A DNA stretch of 64,000 nucleotides from NCBI GenBank assembly GCA_963828215.1, contig CAWHFO010000060.1, positions 372,001 through 436,000 of the forward strand. Direction: 5' to 3'. Origin of the DNA: CAVTJL01 sp963828215 (GTDB lineage: Bacteria; Pseudomonadota; Alphaproteobacteria; Geminicoccales; Geminicoccaceae). Each line of letters starts with the position of its first letter. Positions within the stretch are counted from its first letter, which is position 1. The translations under genes and the position numbers were made by a program. Of the stretch, positions 26,011 to 34,748 are shown one piece after another. Under the pieces are notes generated by a model. That model worked only from the letters and a program-made list of their open reading frames with translations. It made no database searches and was not told the origin of the DNA.

Positions 26011-27053
26011 ATGCCAACAATGAAAAAGATACCGGCGACGGTGGTCACCGGCTTCCTGGGCGCCGGCAAGACCAGCCTGATCCGCCATCTGGTCGGCCGG
26101 GCGGGCGGCCGCCGCCTCGCCTTCGTCATCAACGAGTTCGGCGACCTCGGCATCGACCGCGAGATCCTTCTCGGCTGCGGCCTCGAAGGATGCGCCGAGG
26201 AGGACGTGGTCGAGCTCAGCAACGGCTGCATCTGCTGCACCGTCGCCGACGATTTCCTGCCGACCATGCGCCTCCTGCTCGACCGCCCCGCGCCCGCCCG
26301 AGCACATCGTCATCGAGACCTCCGGCCTCGCTTTGCCCAAGCCATTGCTGAAGGCCTTCGCGTGGCCGGAGGTGCGGACGCGGGCCACGGTCGACGGCGT
26401 GGTCGCGGTGATCGACGCCGAGGCCGCCCTGGCCGGCCGCTTCGCCACCGATCCCGGCCGCCGTCGCGGCGGCACGCCTGGCCGACCCCTCGCTCGACCA
26501 CGAGAGCCCGCTCGAGGAGCTGTTCGAGGAGCAAATAATGGCGGCCGACATGGTGGTCCTCAACAAGGCCGACCGGATCGAGCCCGCCGGCCGCGCCGCC
26601 GTCGAGGCGCTGGTCGCCCAAACCCTCCGGCCCGGCGTGCGCGCCATCTGGGCCAGCCACGGCGCCGTCGACCCCCGCGTCGCCCTCGGCCTCGGCATGG
26701 CGGCCGAGGACGACCTCGCCTCCCGCCGCTCCCACCACGACGGCGAGGCCGACCACGACCACGACGACTTCGAGAGCTTCGTCATCTCCCTGCCCGAGCA
26801 GGCCGACCCGGCGTCTCTTCTCGCCCGCGTCCGGGACGCCGCCCTCCGCTTCGACATCCTCCGCGCCAAAGGCTTTTTGGCCATTGCCGGCCGCCCGATG
26901 CGCCACGTCGTCCAGGCCGTCGGCACCCGCGCCGAAGGCTACTACGACCGCCCCTGGGCCCAGGGCGAGCCCCGCCGCTCCAGCCTCGTCCTCATCGGCC
27001 TCCGCCCCCTCGACCGCCCCGCCATCGCCACCGCCCTCGGCGCCGAGGGGTAG
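26011..27053 (+). CDS. cobW: CobW-type G3E GTPase (two frameshifts)
   Basis: About 347 residues. P-loop VTGFLGAGKTSLIRHLV, then INEFGDLGIDREIL, the metallochaperone motif ELSNGCICC (CxCC), HIVIETSGLALPKPLLKAF, and the base-specificity motif VLNKADR. A His/Asp-rich linker (HHDGEADHDHDD) sits before the C-terminal CobW_C domain with FDILRAKGFLAIAG. Indels near 26293 and 26455 interrupt the frame; each repair restores the consensus. It is expected to deliver Co2+ for cobaltochelatase. No cobN follows; an IS110 fragment begins 20 nt later. Confidence 0.9.
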
Positions 27054-27070
27054 GCTTTTTTCTTTTTTCG
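27054..27070 (+). terminator. T-rich tract after cobW, possible terminator
   Basis: GGCTTTTTTCTTTTTTCGG follows the cobW stop immediately. There is no strong stem before the T run, so it is not a classical intrinsic terminator. It is the reverse complement of the A-rich tracts found after other genes here. Confidence 0.35.
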
Positions 27071-27072
27071 GC

Positions 27073-27495
27073 TTACGACCCGAGCGGCTTCTGCCGCGCG
27101 CCGGTCGGCGGGTCAAGGGGACTCCCAGGCACGGAAGGACCATGTAGATACAGGGCCGCCGCGTGCCACGGGGCCGTCCGCATCCTCTGCGCCAGCCCCT
27201 CGGCATCGTGCGCATCGCTCTTGTTGCCGCGCACCGACACGACACCCTTGGCATGGCGCGCGCAGATGCACGCCGCCGGCAGGCCGCGCTCGATCAGCCC
27301 GTGAAAGAGGAAGGCCGACAGCGGGCCCGCCTCCAGCACCGCCCGGACGAGCCCCGGCGCATGCTTTTTCAGCGTGAAGGCGAGCGTCTCGGGGTCGGTG
27401 GCACAGGCACCGCGCCACAGGATGCCGCCCTCGCCGTCGACCACGCAGAGGTGCGTGGCCTTGTCGCCCACATCCAGCCCCGCATAGAGCGTCAT
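27073..27495 (-). pseudogene. IS110-family transposase, N-terminal fragment
   Basis: Reads MTLYAGLDVGDKATHLCVVDGEGG, HAPGLVRAVLEAGPLSAFLFHGLIERG and VSVRGNKSDAHDAEGLAQRMRTAPW, the DEDD half of an IS110 recombinase of a different branch from the one at 1-972. After about residue 112 similarity stops and the frame runs into sequence next to cobW, so the transposase_20 half is missing. It marks the left border of the low-GC island. Confidence 0.8.
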
Positions 27496-27927
27496 CGGTC
27501 ATCCTCCCTCGAGCCCATGGCCCGCACCGTCGCGGTGCGTAGGAGGGAGGCTACTCAATTACGCCATCACCGAAATTCCGTGCTTGATCTAGATCAATGC
27601 TACCTGCCTCTGTAGGTGCGATAGGAAAAGTGTGCTTCGGCATGGTCGAGAGAGGGAAAGTTCGTCATATGTTTGACATTACCTACCTCCCGACGAACAA
27701 GCGGAAGCCACCTCCTCGGCCATGCTCCATATGACCCGATCAAGGTCGCGTCCATGTTCGGAAGATATTCTAGCTACCATCAGGATGCTCCTCTACCCGA
27801 GGGACCGCTGTCCGACAAAGAAACTAGCTGTCGCGCAATACCAAGGGTAGTGGCGAGTGGCGAACCGGGGACTGGCCGAGGCAACCAATCGAGTAAAAAC
27901 TCGACGTGGCGGATAGCAGATAGTATC
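27496..27927. other. No supportable gene; IS110 non-coding end and island border
   Basis: The first ~100 bases would be the non-coding end of the IS110 element (candidate bridge-RNA side). From about 27590 base composition drops toward 50% GC and stays low. An open frame from 27673 reads into the large gene but its first 85 codons have no ribosome-binding site or signal features and are ignored. Confidence 0.5.
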
Positions 27928-28208
27928 ATGCTACGAAAGACGCCCTTTATAGCAGTTATTTCTGCGCTGGCTCTTAGCAATATTACGCCGACGCCGGCAA
28001 AGGCCATTACGGAACAAGAAGCTAAACTTCTTTTTGACATGAACAGAGATAACGATCAGCAGTCTGGCATACTTCAAATTATCTCGGATCCGACGCCCGT
28101 GGATCAAGAAGTCCGTCAGCGGGCTATGGTCCGCGCCGCATCAAGCGGCAGCTCCTATGAATACGAGACGCTAATAACGGACCTTCGGCGGAGCACGCTA
28201 AAAGAATA

Positions 28209-29244
28209 CCTGATTATCCTTTATACTCATCCGGCGATGATGATCCGGTAGGGATGAGGCGCGGTGTGGGCACAGGCATAGGCGAGGCGCTCCGTCAGGC
28301 TGTCGGGCTGGTAACGGCGGTTGAAGCGCCAGGCGAAGCTGGCAAGGTAGCGTTGGGCGTGCTTTGGGCTGACATGATGATAGGTGCCGGCGAGCGCCGT
28401 CTTGATGTTGCCGAGCGCGGTGTTGAGCCATTGAAACGGCACCCACTTGGCCGCCTGCGGCCCGGTGCCGGTAAGCATCGGGAAGTGGTCGCAGCCAGCC
28501 GCCGTGACCGCCGTCCAGCACGACAGGCCGTCGGTGACCACGTTGCTGCCGGCGGCGAAGTCACGCTTGGCCAGCTTCTCGACCTCCTTCTTGTGGAAGC
28601 CTTTGACGACCGTCAGCCGCAGCCGTCTGGGTTTGCGCTCCGCCGTCGTCTCGACCGCGGCCACGAACGCGGTCTTGCCGGCCGCACCCCGGCCACGCTT
28701 GCCCCCTGAGCGCGCGCCGCCCAGATAGGCGTCGTCGACCTCGACCCGACCTTCGAGCTTGGGCTTGCCGGCGTCGCGCTCGGCCATCGCCGCCATCAGC
28801 TTCTGCTTGATCAGCCACGCGGTCGGCTGCCGCGTGCCCAGCCGCCGCGCCAGCTCGACCGACGACATCCCGCCCTTGCTCTGGGTCAGATGGTAGATCG
28901 CCAGAAACCAGATGGTCAGGGGCAGCTTGGTCCAGTGGAACACGGTGCCCGCGGTCAGCCCGACCTGATGCTTGCAGCGGTTGCACTGGTAGACCGCCCG
29001 GCCCTTCAGCTCGGCATAGCCCCCGTGCTCGCAGCCCGGGCAGACCCAGCCCTTGCCCCAGCGGAGCTGAAACAGCGCCGACCGGCACTGCGCCTCGCTG
29101 CCGAACCGTTGCCGGAACTCGGCCTCGCTCGAGCCCCCGACCCGCCGCCGAAGCCCGCTCTCCGCACTCATCCGCTCGCTCCGAAACGCCCGAAACCCTG
29201 ATGGACTCTACCCCGAAGCCGGATGGGTGTCACGGATAATCAGG
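28209..29244 (-). mobile_element. IS1595-family insertion sequence, 1,036 bp
   Basis: 27-bp terminal inverted repeats: left CCTGATTATCC(TTTAT)ACTCATCCGGC at 28209-28235, right end reads (minus strand) CCTGATTATCC(GTGAC)ACCCATCCGGC at 29218-29244; outer 11 bp identical. Flanks AAAGAATA and AAAGATTT are an imperfect match to an 8-bp target duplication, as expected for this family. Confidence 0.85.
28227..29171 (-). CDS. IS1595-family transposase
   Basis: 314 residues. N-terminal zinc ribbon (CPGCEHGGYAELKGRAVYQCNRCKHQ), then TAGTVFHWTKLPLTIWFLAIYHLTQSKGGMSSVELARRLG. The DDE-type core is VEVDDAYLGG, DGLSCW and WLNTALGNIKTALAGTYHHVSPKHAQRYLASFAWRFNRR, where the family has N/E-type third residues. 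Its stop lies inside the left inverted repeat. Appears intact, so the element may be active. Confidence 0.93.
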   Translation of the reverse strand: MSAESGLRRRVGGSSEAEFRQRFGSEAQCRSALFQLRWGKGWVCPGCEHGGYAELKGRAVYQCNRCKHQVGLTAGTVFHWTKLPLTIWFLAIYHLTQSKGGMSSVELARRLGTRQPTAWLIKQKLMAAMAERDAGKPKLEGRVEVDDAYLGGARSGGKRGRGAAGKTAFVAAVETTAERKPRRLRLTVVKGFHKKEVEKLAKRDFAAGSNVVTDGLSCWTAVTAAGCDHFPMLTGTGPQAAKWVPFQWLNTALGNIKTALAGTYHHVSPKHAQRYLASFAWRFNRRYQPDSLTERLAYACAHTAPHPYRIIIAG

Positions 29245-29422
29245 AAAGATTTTCCGAGAAAAGCCGGCAATAGCTCGCACCTGGGAGAAAATTGTAAACG
29301 ACGCTTCTCCGTATCCAGACATCAGGTACGCCGAGGATCAAATTGTAAAGAAAGCGATACCACTAGTTGTCGGAACACTGAGTGACATTGCTGAGGTGCT
29401 TCCACCGGGAGGAAGATATCTA

Positions 29423-30556
29423 GTGCTCTGACTCCAACGAAAGCTTACCGTCGAGAGTGATTGGTGATAGTCTCTGCGTGGTCGGGGAGACACGCGGATG
29501 GAGCTTTCGGCGGAGAGCCTGGGACGGCTGGAGCGGATCGTGGCGGACCGCAACAGCCGACAAAAGCACGTCTATCGGGCGCGGATCGTCCTGCTGGCGG
29601 GCGAGGGGCTGGGCTCGACGCGGGTTGCCCGGGCGGTCGGCAAGTCGGAGCCGACGGTGCGGCGCTGGCTGGCGCGGTTTGCGGCTGAGGGCGTCGACGG
29701 CCTGTTGCGCGACGCAACCCGCCCGCCGGGCCGGCCGAAGCTGGCGAAGGCAGTGGTCGAGCGGGTGGTGGCGATGACGCTGCACGAGACGCCGCCGGAC
29801 GCCACCCACTGGAGTGCGAGGCGGCTCGCCAAGGCGGTCGGGATCGGCCATGGAGCGGTGCAGAAGATCTGGGCGGCGCACGGGCTGAAGCCGCACCTCG
29901 TCCACCGCTTCAAGCTCTCGACCGACCAGCACTTCACCGAGAAGCTGCGCGACGTGGTCGGGCTCTACATCGATCCGCCGGAGCGGGCCCTGGTCCTTTC
30001 GGTCGATGAGAAGTCGCAGATGCAGGCGCTCGACCGGACCCAGCCGGGCCTGCCGATGAAGCGCGGCAAGGCCGGGACAATGACCCACGACTATAAGCGT
30101 CATGGCACCACGACCCTGTTCGCCGCGCTCGATGTGCTGAGCGGCAAGGTTATCGGCCAGTGCATGCTCAGGCACCGCGCCATCGAGTTCGTCCGGTTCC
30201 TGCGCCGGATCGATCAGGCGACACCGCCGGAGCTCGATCTTCACCTCATTCTCGACAATTACGGCGCCCACAAGGCACCCGCGGCCAAGCGCTGGCTCGC
30301 CCGCCACCCGCGCTTCCACCTGCATTTCACCCCGACCTCGGCCTCCTGGGCCAACGCCGTCGAGGGCTTCTTCAGCCAGCTCACCACCAAGCGCCTGAAG
30401 CGCGGCGCCTTCCACTCGATCCTCGAGCTGCACCGCGCCGTCGACGACTACCTCGCCAACCACAACGCCAATCCCCAGCCGTTCGTCTGGACCAAACCCG
30501 TCGACACCATCCTCGACAAGGTCAACCGAGCAAAGCAAACGTTGGAGTCACTGCAC
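29423..30556 (+). mobile_element. IS630-family insertion sequence, 1,134 bp, with TA duplication
   Basis: Inverted repeats GTGCTCTGACTCCAACG (29423-29439) and, from the right end, GTGCAGTGACTCCAACG (30540-30556), 15 of 17 matching. Both ends are flanked by TA (29421-29422 and 30557-30558), the IS630/Tc1 target signature. Removing element plus one TA joins GGRYL to AKQYM of the host gene in frame. Confidence 0.93.
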
Positions 30557-30559
30557 TAG
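29498..30559 (+). CDS. IS630-family transposase
   Basis: 353 residues. N-terminal helix-turn-helix pair (RVARAVGKSEPTVRRWLARFAAEGVDGLLRD), then the DDE domain: LVLSVDEKSQMQALDR (D1), LHLILDNYGAHKAP (D2), ASWANAVEGFFSQLTTKRLKRG (E). The reading frame is not closed inside the element: the stop TAG is built from the duplicated target TA plus the flanking G. Full length and apparently functional. Confidence 0.95.
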   Translation: MELSAESLGRLERIVADRNSRQKHVYRARIVLLAGEGLGSTRVARAVGKSEPTVRRWLARFAAEGVDGLLRDATRPPGRPKLAKAVVERVVAMTLHETPPDATHWSARRLAKAVGIGHGAVQKIWAAHGLKPHLVHRFKLSTDQHFTEKLRDVVGLYIDPPERALVLSVDEKSQMQALDRTQPGLPMKRGKAGTMTHDYKRHGTTTLFAALDVLSGKVIGQCMLRHRAIEFVRFLRRIDQATPPELDLHLILDNYGAHKAPAAKRWLARHPRFHLHFTPTSASWANAVEGFFSQLTTKRLKRGAFHSILELHRAVDDYLANHNANPQPFVWTKPVDTILDKVNRAKQTLESLH

Positions 30560-33500
30560 CTAAGCAATACATGGCCCATGCGGGCGCGGATGCAGGGGCG
30601 TTCCCGCAATCACGATATGAACTCCACACACTGAGTGGGCGCGCTGAGCTTATCTTGTCGGAGAAGGACCTAAGCCAGGATCCGAAAGGCTATCCGCTTC
30701 TCGTGGAATATGGGAAGCTGGTATCTGAGGGTCAGTTGCCGGCATACGGTGAGCACGACCTGAGCCCGTGGTTGGAAGACGCGCCGACCAACGAACTCAT
30801 CGTCAAGCTTGCAGCCAGGAACAAGCTGCTGCCATTCTCTGAGGCGGCCCAATTGCAGTCGGACACCGCAGCACTCCGCGGTCTGATAGTGGAGGCCATG
30901 AAGGATGCGGCTGGCGCGGATCCCATGTACGGCACCACCCTGCAGCGGGAGGCACTCGAGGTTCTCGACGGGAAAGGCTTGTCGGGCACAACACCCACTC
31001 AGGAGACTGGCGGGGGCGGAGCCCCTGATGCAGCAACGCTTGGCCTCACGCAGCGCCGTGTAGAGCAGATAGAAGCTACCGTTGCGGCGTATCGCCTACT
31101 TGCGCAGATAGCATCGCCTGGCGATCCCGAGCCGGATCGGGCCGCTACGGCCGCTCTAGCTACGCTTCAGGCGGCAGTCGCGATCCAGGCCCTCATGGCA
31201 CCCGGGCCATGGAGCTTTTCTGCTACGGGCCAGTTGCTGGGAGCTGCGAGCACGCTCCTTGCGCTCACGCAGGGACCCCAGGCCTGGGCTGATCAGCAGC
31301 GCTTCGAAGCCATAATGGACGCTCTGGCAGCTATTCGCCAACAGCTCGCGGCCATCCAGACCCAGATCTCAGAGGTTAGCTCTCAACTGACGCGGTTACA
31401 GGCGGCTCTTGACCGCCTAAGCGGTGATATTCAGAAAATCAAAACGGCCCTTGAGAGTGTCTCCAATGACGTTCGGCAGTTCCGAAATGAATTCCAGTGG
31501 TGGATTTATCGGGGCCTAGCTCAGCAGGTAAAGGACGAAGACGCGTCCATAAAGAGTGAATTATCATTGCTGTGCGAGAATAGGCTCCGCAACGCGGAGA
31601 CCATTTCAGACGTTAAATCGAAACTTGTTGACTGCCTGACATTCTACATGTTCGTTGGAACAAATAACGCCAAATCTGAGTGGAGAACGGCTGGAGATCG
31701 GACCAATAAAGTTCCATTTGAACTTGACGAACGTATCGGAACCCTATGGCACAGCGGTCGACAGATCCCGAGCTGGTCTAAATATGCTTCCTTTCTGGCG
31801 GAAGGCTTCGCGTTACAAAGATCAGGTGGCGCTGGCATCTATACATGCGTTCGATCCAGTCTTGTGGCGGTTTGGACTTGACGATACGTCCGCCTTCAAC
31901 TCGCTTGGCCGACTATTCACGTCGACATCCAGTCTGAAGGCGGGCAAGACCCCCTGGCGCGCTTGCGGTCAATGGGGGAAGGACTGTTGCCACTGACGAG
32001 CGCCGTCAACGATCCCGCGACTATCGCGAAGGCTGCTGACACGCTGCTCGGTGCTGCCCATTCGGCGGTCGATGCAGTCAGCGCCGTGGCCACAGCCTAT
32101 TGCAAGAAACAAAGCCCAGCACTTGCTCTAGACAAATGCGACGCTCTCCTCCTATCGCCGTCCGGGGACCAATTGTCATGGTGGGGAGACAACCTCGATG
32201 TCATCCGCTGGCTTGCGGGCAATGCGCCGTCTATTTCGGTCAAGCGTGGGAAAGCAGAAGTTGAAACTCATAGCGGCGTAATTGATTGGCTTGTGCCGGG
32301 TCTTTGCTAAGTAACTGCGAGTCAAAGAACGCGCTCTATACCGTTAAGATGCTCCGGTATTCCATACCCGTGCCCTATGTTCAATGGCAGGGGGCCCCGG
32401 CCAGTGCGGATCAATCCCTGTTTTGGGAGCTAGACTTCTTCCCCCCAACCATCATACTTTTCTTATTTAAAGCGTGCGGAAGGTCCGTCGGCGCCAGAAG
32501 TTTACTACTCCGGGAAGAAAGGACAGGTTCCTGTTATCATTACGGACACTTCGCTGGAGGTGATGGCTTCAGCGAGCGTTCTAAGAAACGACTGGAAGGA
32601 AAAAAAGGCCGGCCAATGGCAAGAACCATTTGTAGGCTCGACGCTTCTCGGAGCTTTGATTGAGTTCGCGAAGAAGACGCTGATTCCACCCTTAAGATTG
32701 CCTGATGCAGCAATTGGGGCCTCGACGGGATTGCGGAACAAATTTATTCATTCACATACACGCGCCTCAAGGCGAGCGTTGGGATGCTTCCGTTCTTACC
32801 GCAGGGTCCGGACGAGGCTGAAGGCTACGGGCACCGCGTCAGCCTAGCGGGACAAGCGCTATTGACAGCGGAAGAGGTGGCAAAGTCGCGAAGCTGTAAG
32901 GAGGAAGAGGATTTTGTTGCTTGCGCAAATCAGTTCCGCGCATTGGAAAAGGAACGGGGAAAGGGTAATTCCTATCCGGGTCTTGTACAGATAGCGGACT
33001 TTCAACGGCAGATGTTTCGTGAATTATTGGCGACAAAAAGGGAGGCGCTGACGAGGCCGCTAGAGGAGTTTGCAAAAGGCGCGCGCGGTCATGGCGCTGT
33101 TGATGGACGGGGCAAACAATTCGGAGGTCGGGAGGCAGGAGACGAAGCCGCCTCGGCGTACATGGATGCGCTGGCGGACCTGAGCATGCGGGATCTAGAG
33201 GCTTTTGTCGCGGGAGGTAAGGAGATCGCGTTTGACGCCTTGAAGTCGCGGTTGGCAAATATAACAAAGGCGACAGACGCGTTGAAGACTACCTACGCGG
33301 ACGGGAGCAAGAACACGACCGTCACTGATAATGATAGAGGCATAGTTAGGGCCGGGCTAAGGAGAATAAATGCGTATAGCGCGTTCGCGAGCGCGCTAGA
33401 TACCGTGTCTTTGGATAAGTAGGGATCGACGTGAGTTCGGCTGGTATTCTCCTGACGGGAATTACGGTGACAGTGCACTCAACTCCCCTGTCGTGGTGGG

Positions 33501-33682
33501 AAGGGTAGGGCCAAGCCGACGCCGGAGTGACGTCGGCGAACCGCCCGCTCACTGCGCAACCTACCAGGGAACGGCCGACGGGCGAAGAGGCGAGGGCGAG
33601 CGATCGGGCTCGACGGCGGCGTGACAAAAGAAAAAATCACTTTCCGGTTGACAGAAGGTTTCTATTCCTTGTACAAGGAGAA

Positions 33683-34556
33683 ATGCCTGCTCCCTACCCC
33701 TCCCGCTCGCCCGTCTCGCTGCCCGGTGCCCGCCGCTGCCGGCTGGCCCGGCGCCTCGCCGCCGGGCTCACCCCGGCCGAGGTCGCCGAGGTCGAGGCCG
33801 CGACGGAGGAGGAAATCCAGGCGTTCATCGCCGACCGCGAGTTCTCCCGGCTCGTCGAGCAGTACCGGGCCGCCCGCGAGCTGCCCTTCGACGAGCAGGA
33901 GCGGGTGCTGATCGAGACGGCCATGGCCGATCTCCAGCATCTGGTCGACATGGGCGACCGCCGCGCCCTGATGTTCATCGTCTACGAGGCCAATCGCGGC
34001 CGGAGCCCGGCCAAGCGGCTGGTCCAGCTCGTGCGGCGCAGCTTCGAGCAGGCCACGGAGCCCAAGGCCACGCGGCCGGCAGTCGACCGCGCCGCCCGAG
34101 CAGCCTCGCGAACTCGATGGCGGGCTACGGCCAGCATCCGCTGGGCCCGGCCCATGCCGCAGCCCCCCGCCTCGCCGACTTCATCGGCGCCGAGGCCGGC
34201 CGCGCCGCGCTCCGCGAGGCCGCGCGCGAGGCGGCGGCCAGCGCCCCGAGGCGCCCGTCGCCCCGAGCGAGCCCGCTCCCGCCGCCGAGCCTCTTCCCGC
34301 CCTGTCCTGGTCCGCCTCGGGCGAGCCCATCGCACCCCCCGGCTACCGCGTGGTCTGGGTGCCCCGCCACCCGGGCGTCCCCGACCTCCCCGACGAGCTG
34401 CCGCTCTCGCCGATCGCCCGGCTCGCCCACGATTTTCCCGATTTCGCCGACTGGTTCATCCGCCGCGGCGAGCAGCGCCTGGCCGAGCTGGCCAAGGACG
34501 CGCCCGAGCCCGACCGGCCCCAGAGGAGCGCGGGGCAGAAGCCCCTCGGGCCCTGA
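33683..34556 (+). CDS. Unknown protein, N-terminal paralogue of the gene at 1270 (two frameshifts)
   Basis: About 290 residues. Residues 1-110: LPGARRCRLARRLAAGLTPAEVAEVEAATEEEIQAFIADREFSRLVEQYRAARELPFDEQERVL, then HLVDMGDRRALMFIVYEANRGRSPAKRLV, matching the 88-residue protein at 1270 in order and spacing. After indels near 34110 and 34240 come SMAGYGQHPLGPAHAAAPRLADFIGAEAGRAALREAAREAA, a Pro/Ala linker and IAPPGYRVVWVPRHPGVPDLPDELPLSPIARLAHDFPDFADWFIRRGEQRLAEL. AAGGAG precedes ATG closely. A TTGACA at 33648 could be a -35. An HTH-like N-terminus with an unknown C-terminal domain; function not known. Confidence 0.65.
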
Positions 34557-34559
34557 GAG

Positions 34560-34580
34560 TCACAGAAAAAAGAAAAGAGC
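34560..34580. other. A-rich tract
   Basis: CACAGAAAAAAGAAAAGAGC begins 4 nt after the stop of the gene at 33683. Same composition as the tracts at 2104, 27054 (reverse complement) and 37532. Confidence 0.45.
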
Positions 34581-34748
34581 TGCGGGCTTGCCGTGGGCCT
34601 TACGGCATCCCCTGCGCTCCACATTCCGCGAAGCCGGCGACCCTGCCCGTAGATCGATAGATCTACCACCCCTGACCTCCCGGTCCTGGTGAGGTCGCCG
34701 GGGTCCGTCGCCGCTGGCCCGGCCGCGCTCCTGCGCTAGCTTCCGGCC

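Larger units (their letters stand above)
27928..33422 (+). pseudogene. Very large secreted protein of unknown family, split by two insertion sequences
   Basis: The host frame, with both insertion sequences removed, codes for roughly 1,100 residues. It starts with a signal peptide (MLRKTPFIAVISALALSN...PAKA) at 27928. Part 2 (29245-29422) reads AIARTWEKIVNDASPYPDIRYAEDQIVKKAIP to GGRYL. Part 3 starts AKQYMAHAGADAGAFPQSRYEL. The middle has two hydrophobic helices (AAVAIQALMAPGPWSFSATG, QLLGAASTLLALTQG) then a long coiled coil (MDALAAIRQQLAAIQTQISEVSSQLTRLQAALDRLSGDIQKIKTALESVSNDVRQF). The rest (to SALDTVSLDK) carries single-base indels near 31676, 31955, 32285, 32475 and 32735. Low GC suggests transfer. 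Helix pair plus coiled coil recalls alpha-helical pore-forming toxins, but that is only a resemblance. Confidence 0.6.

Noticed and set aside
33648..33676. TTGACA-N17/18 candidate promoter for the gene at 33683
   Set aside because: The -10 is poor and would place the start site almost on the ATG; kept only as a remark.
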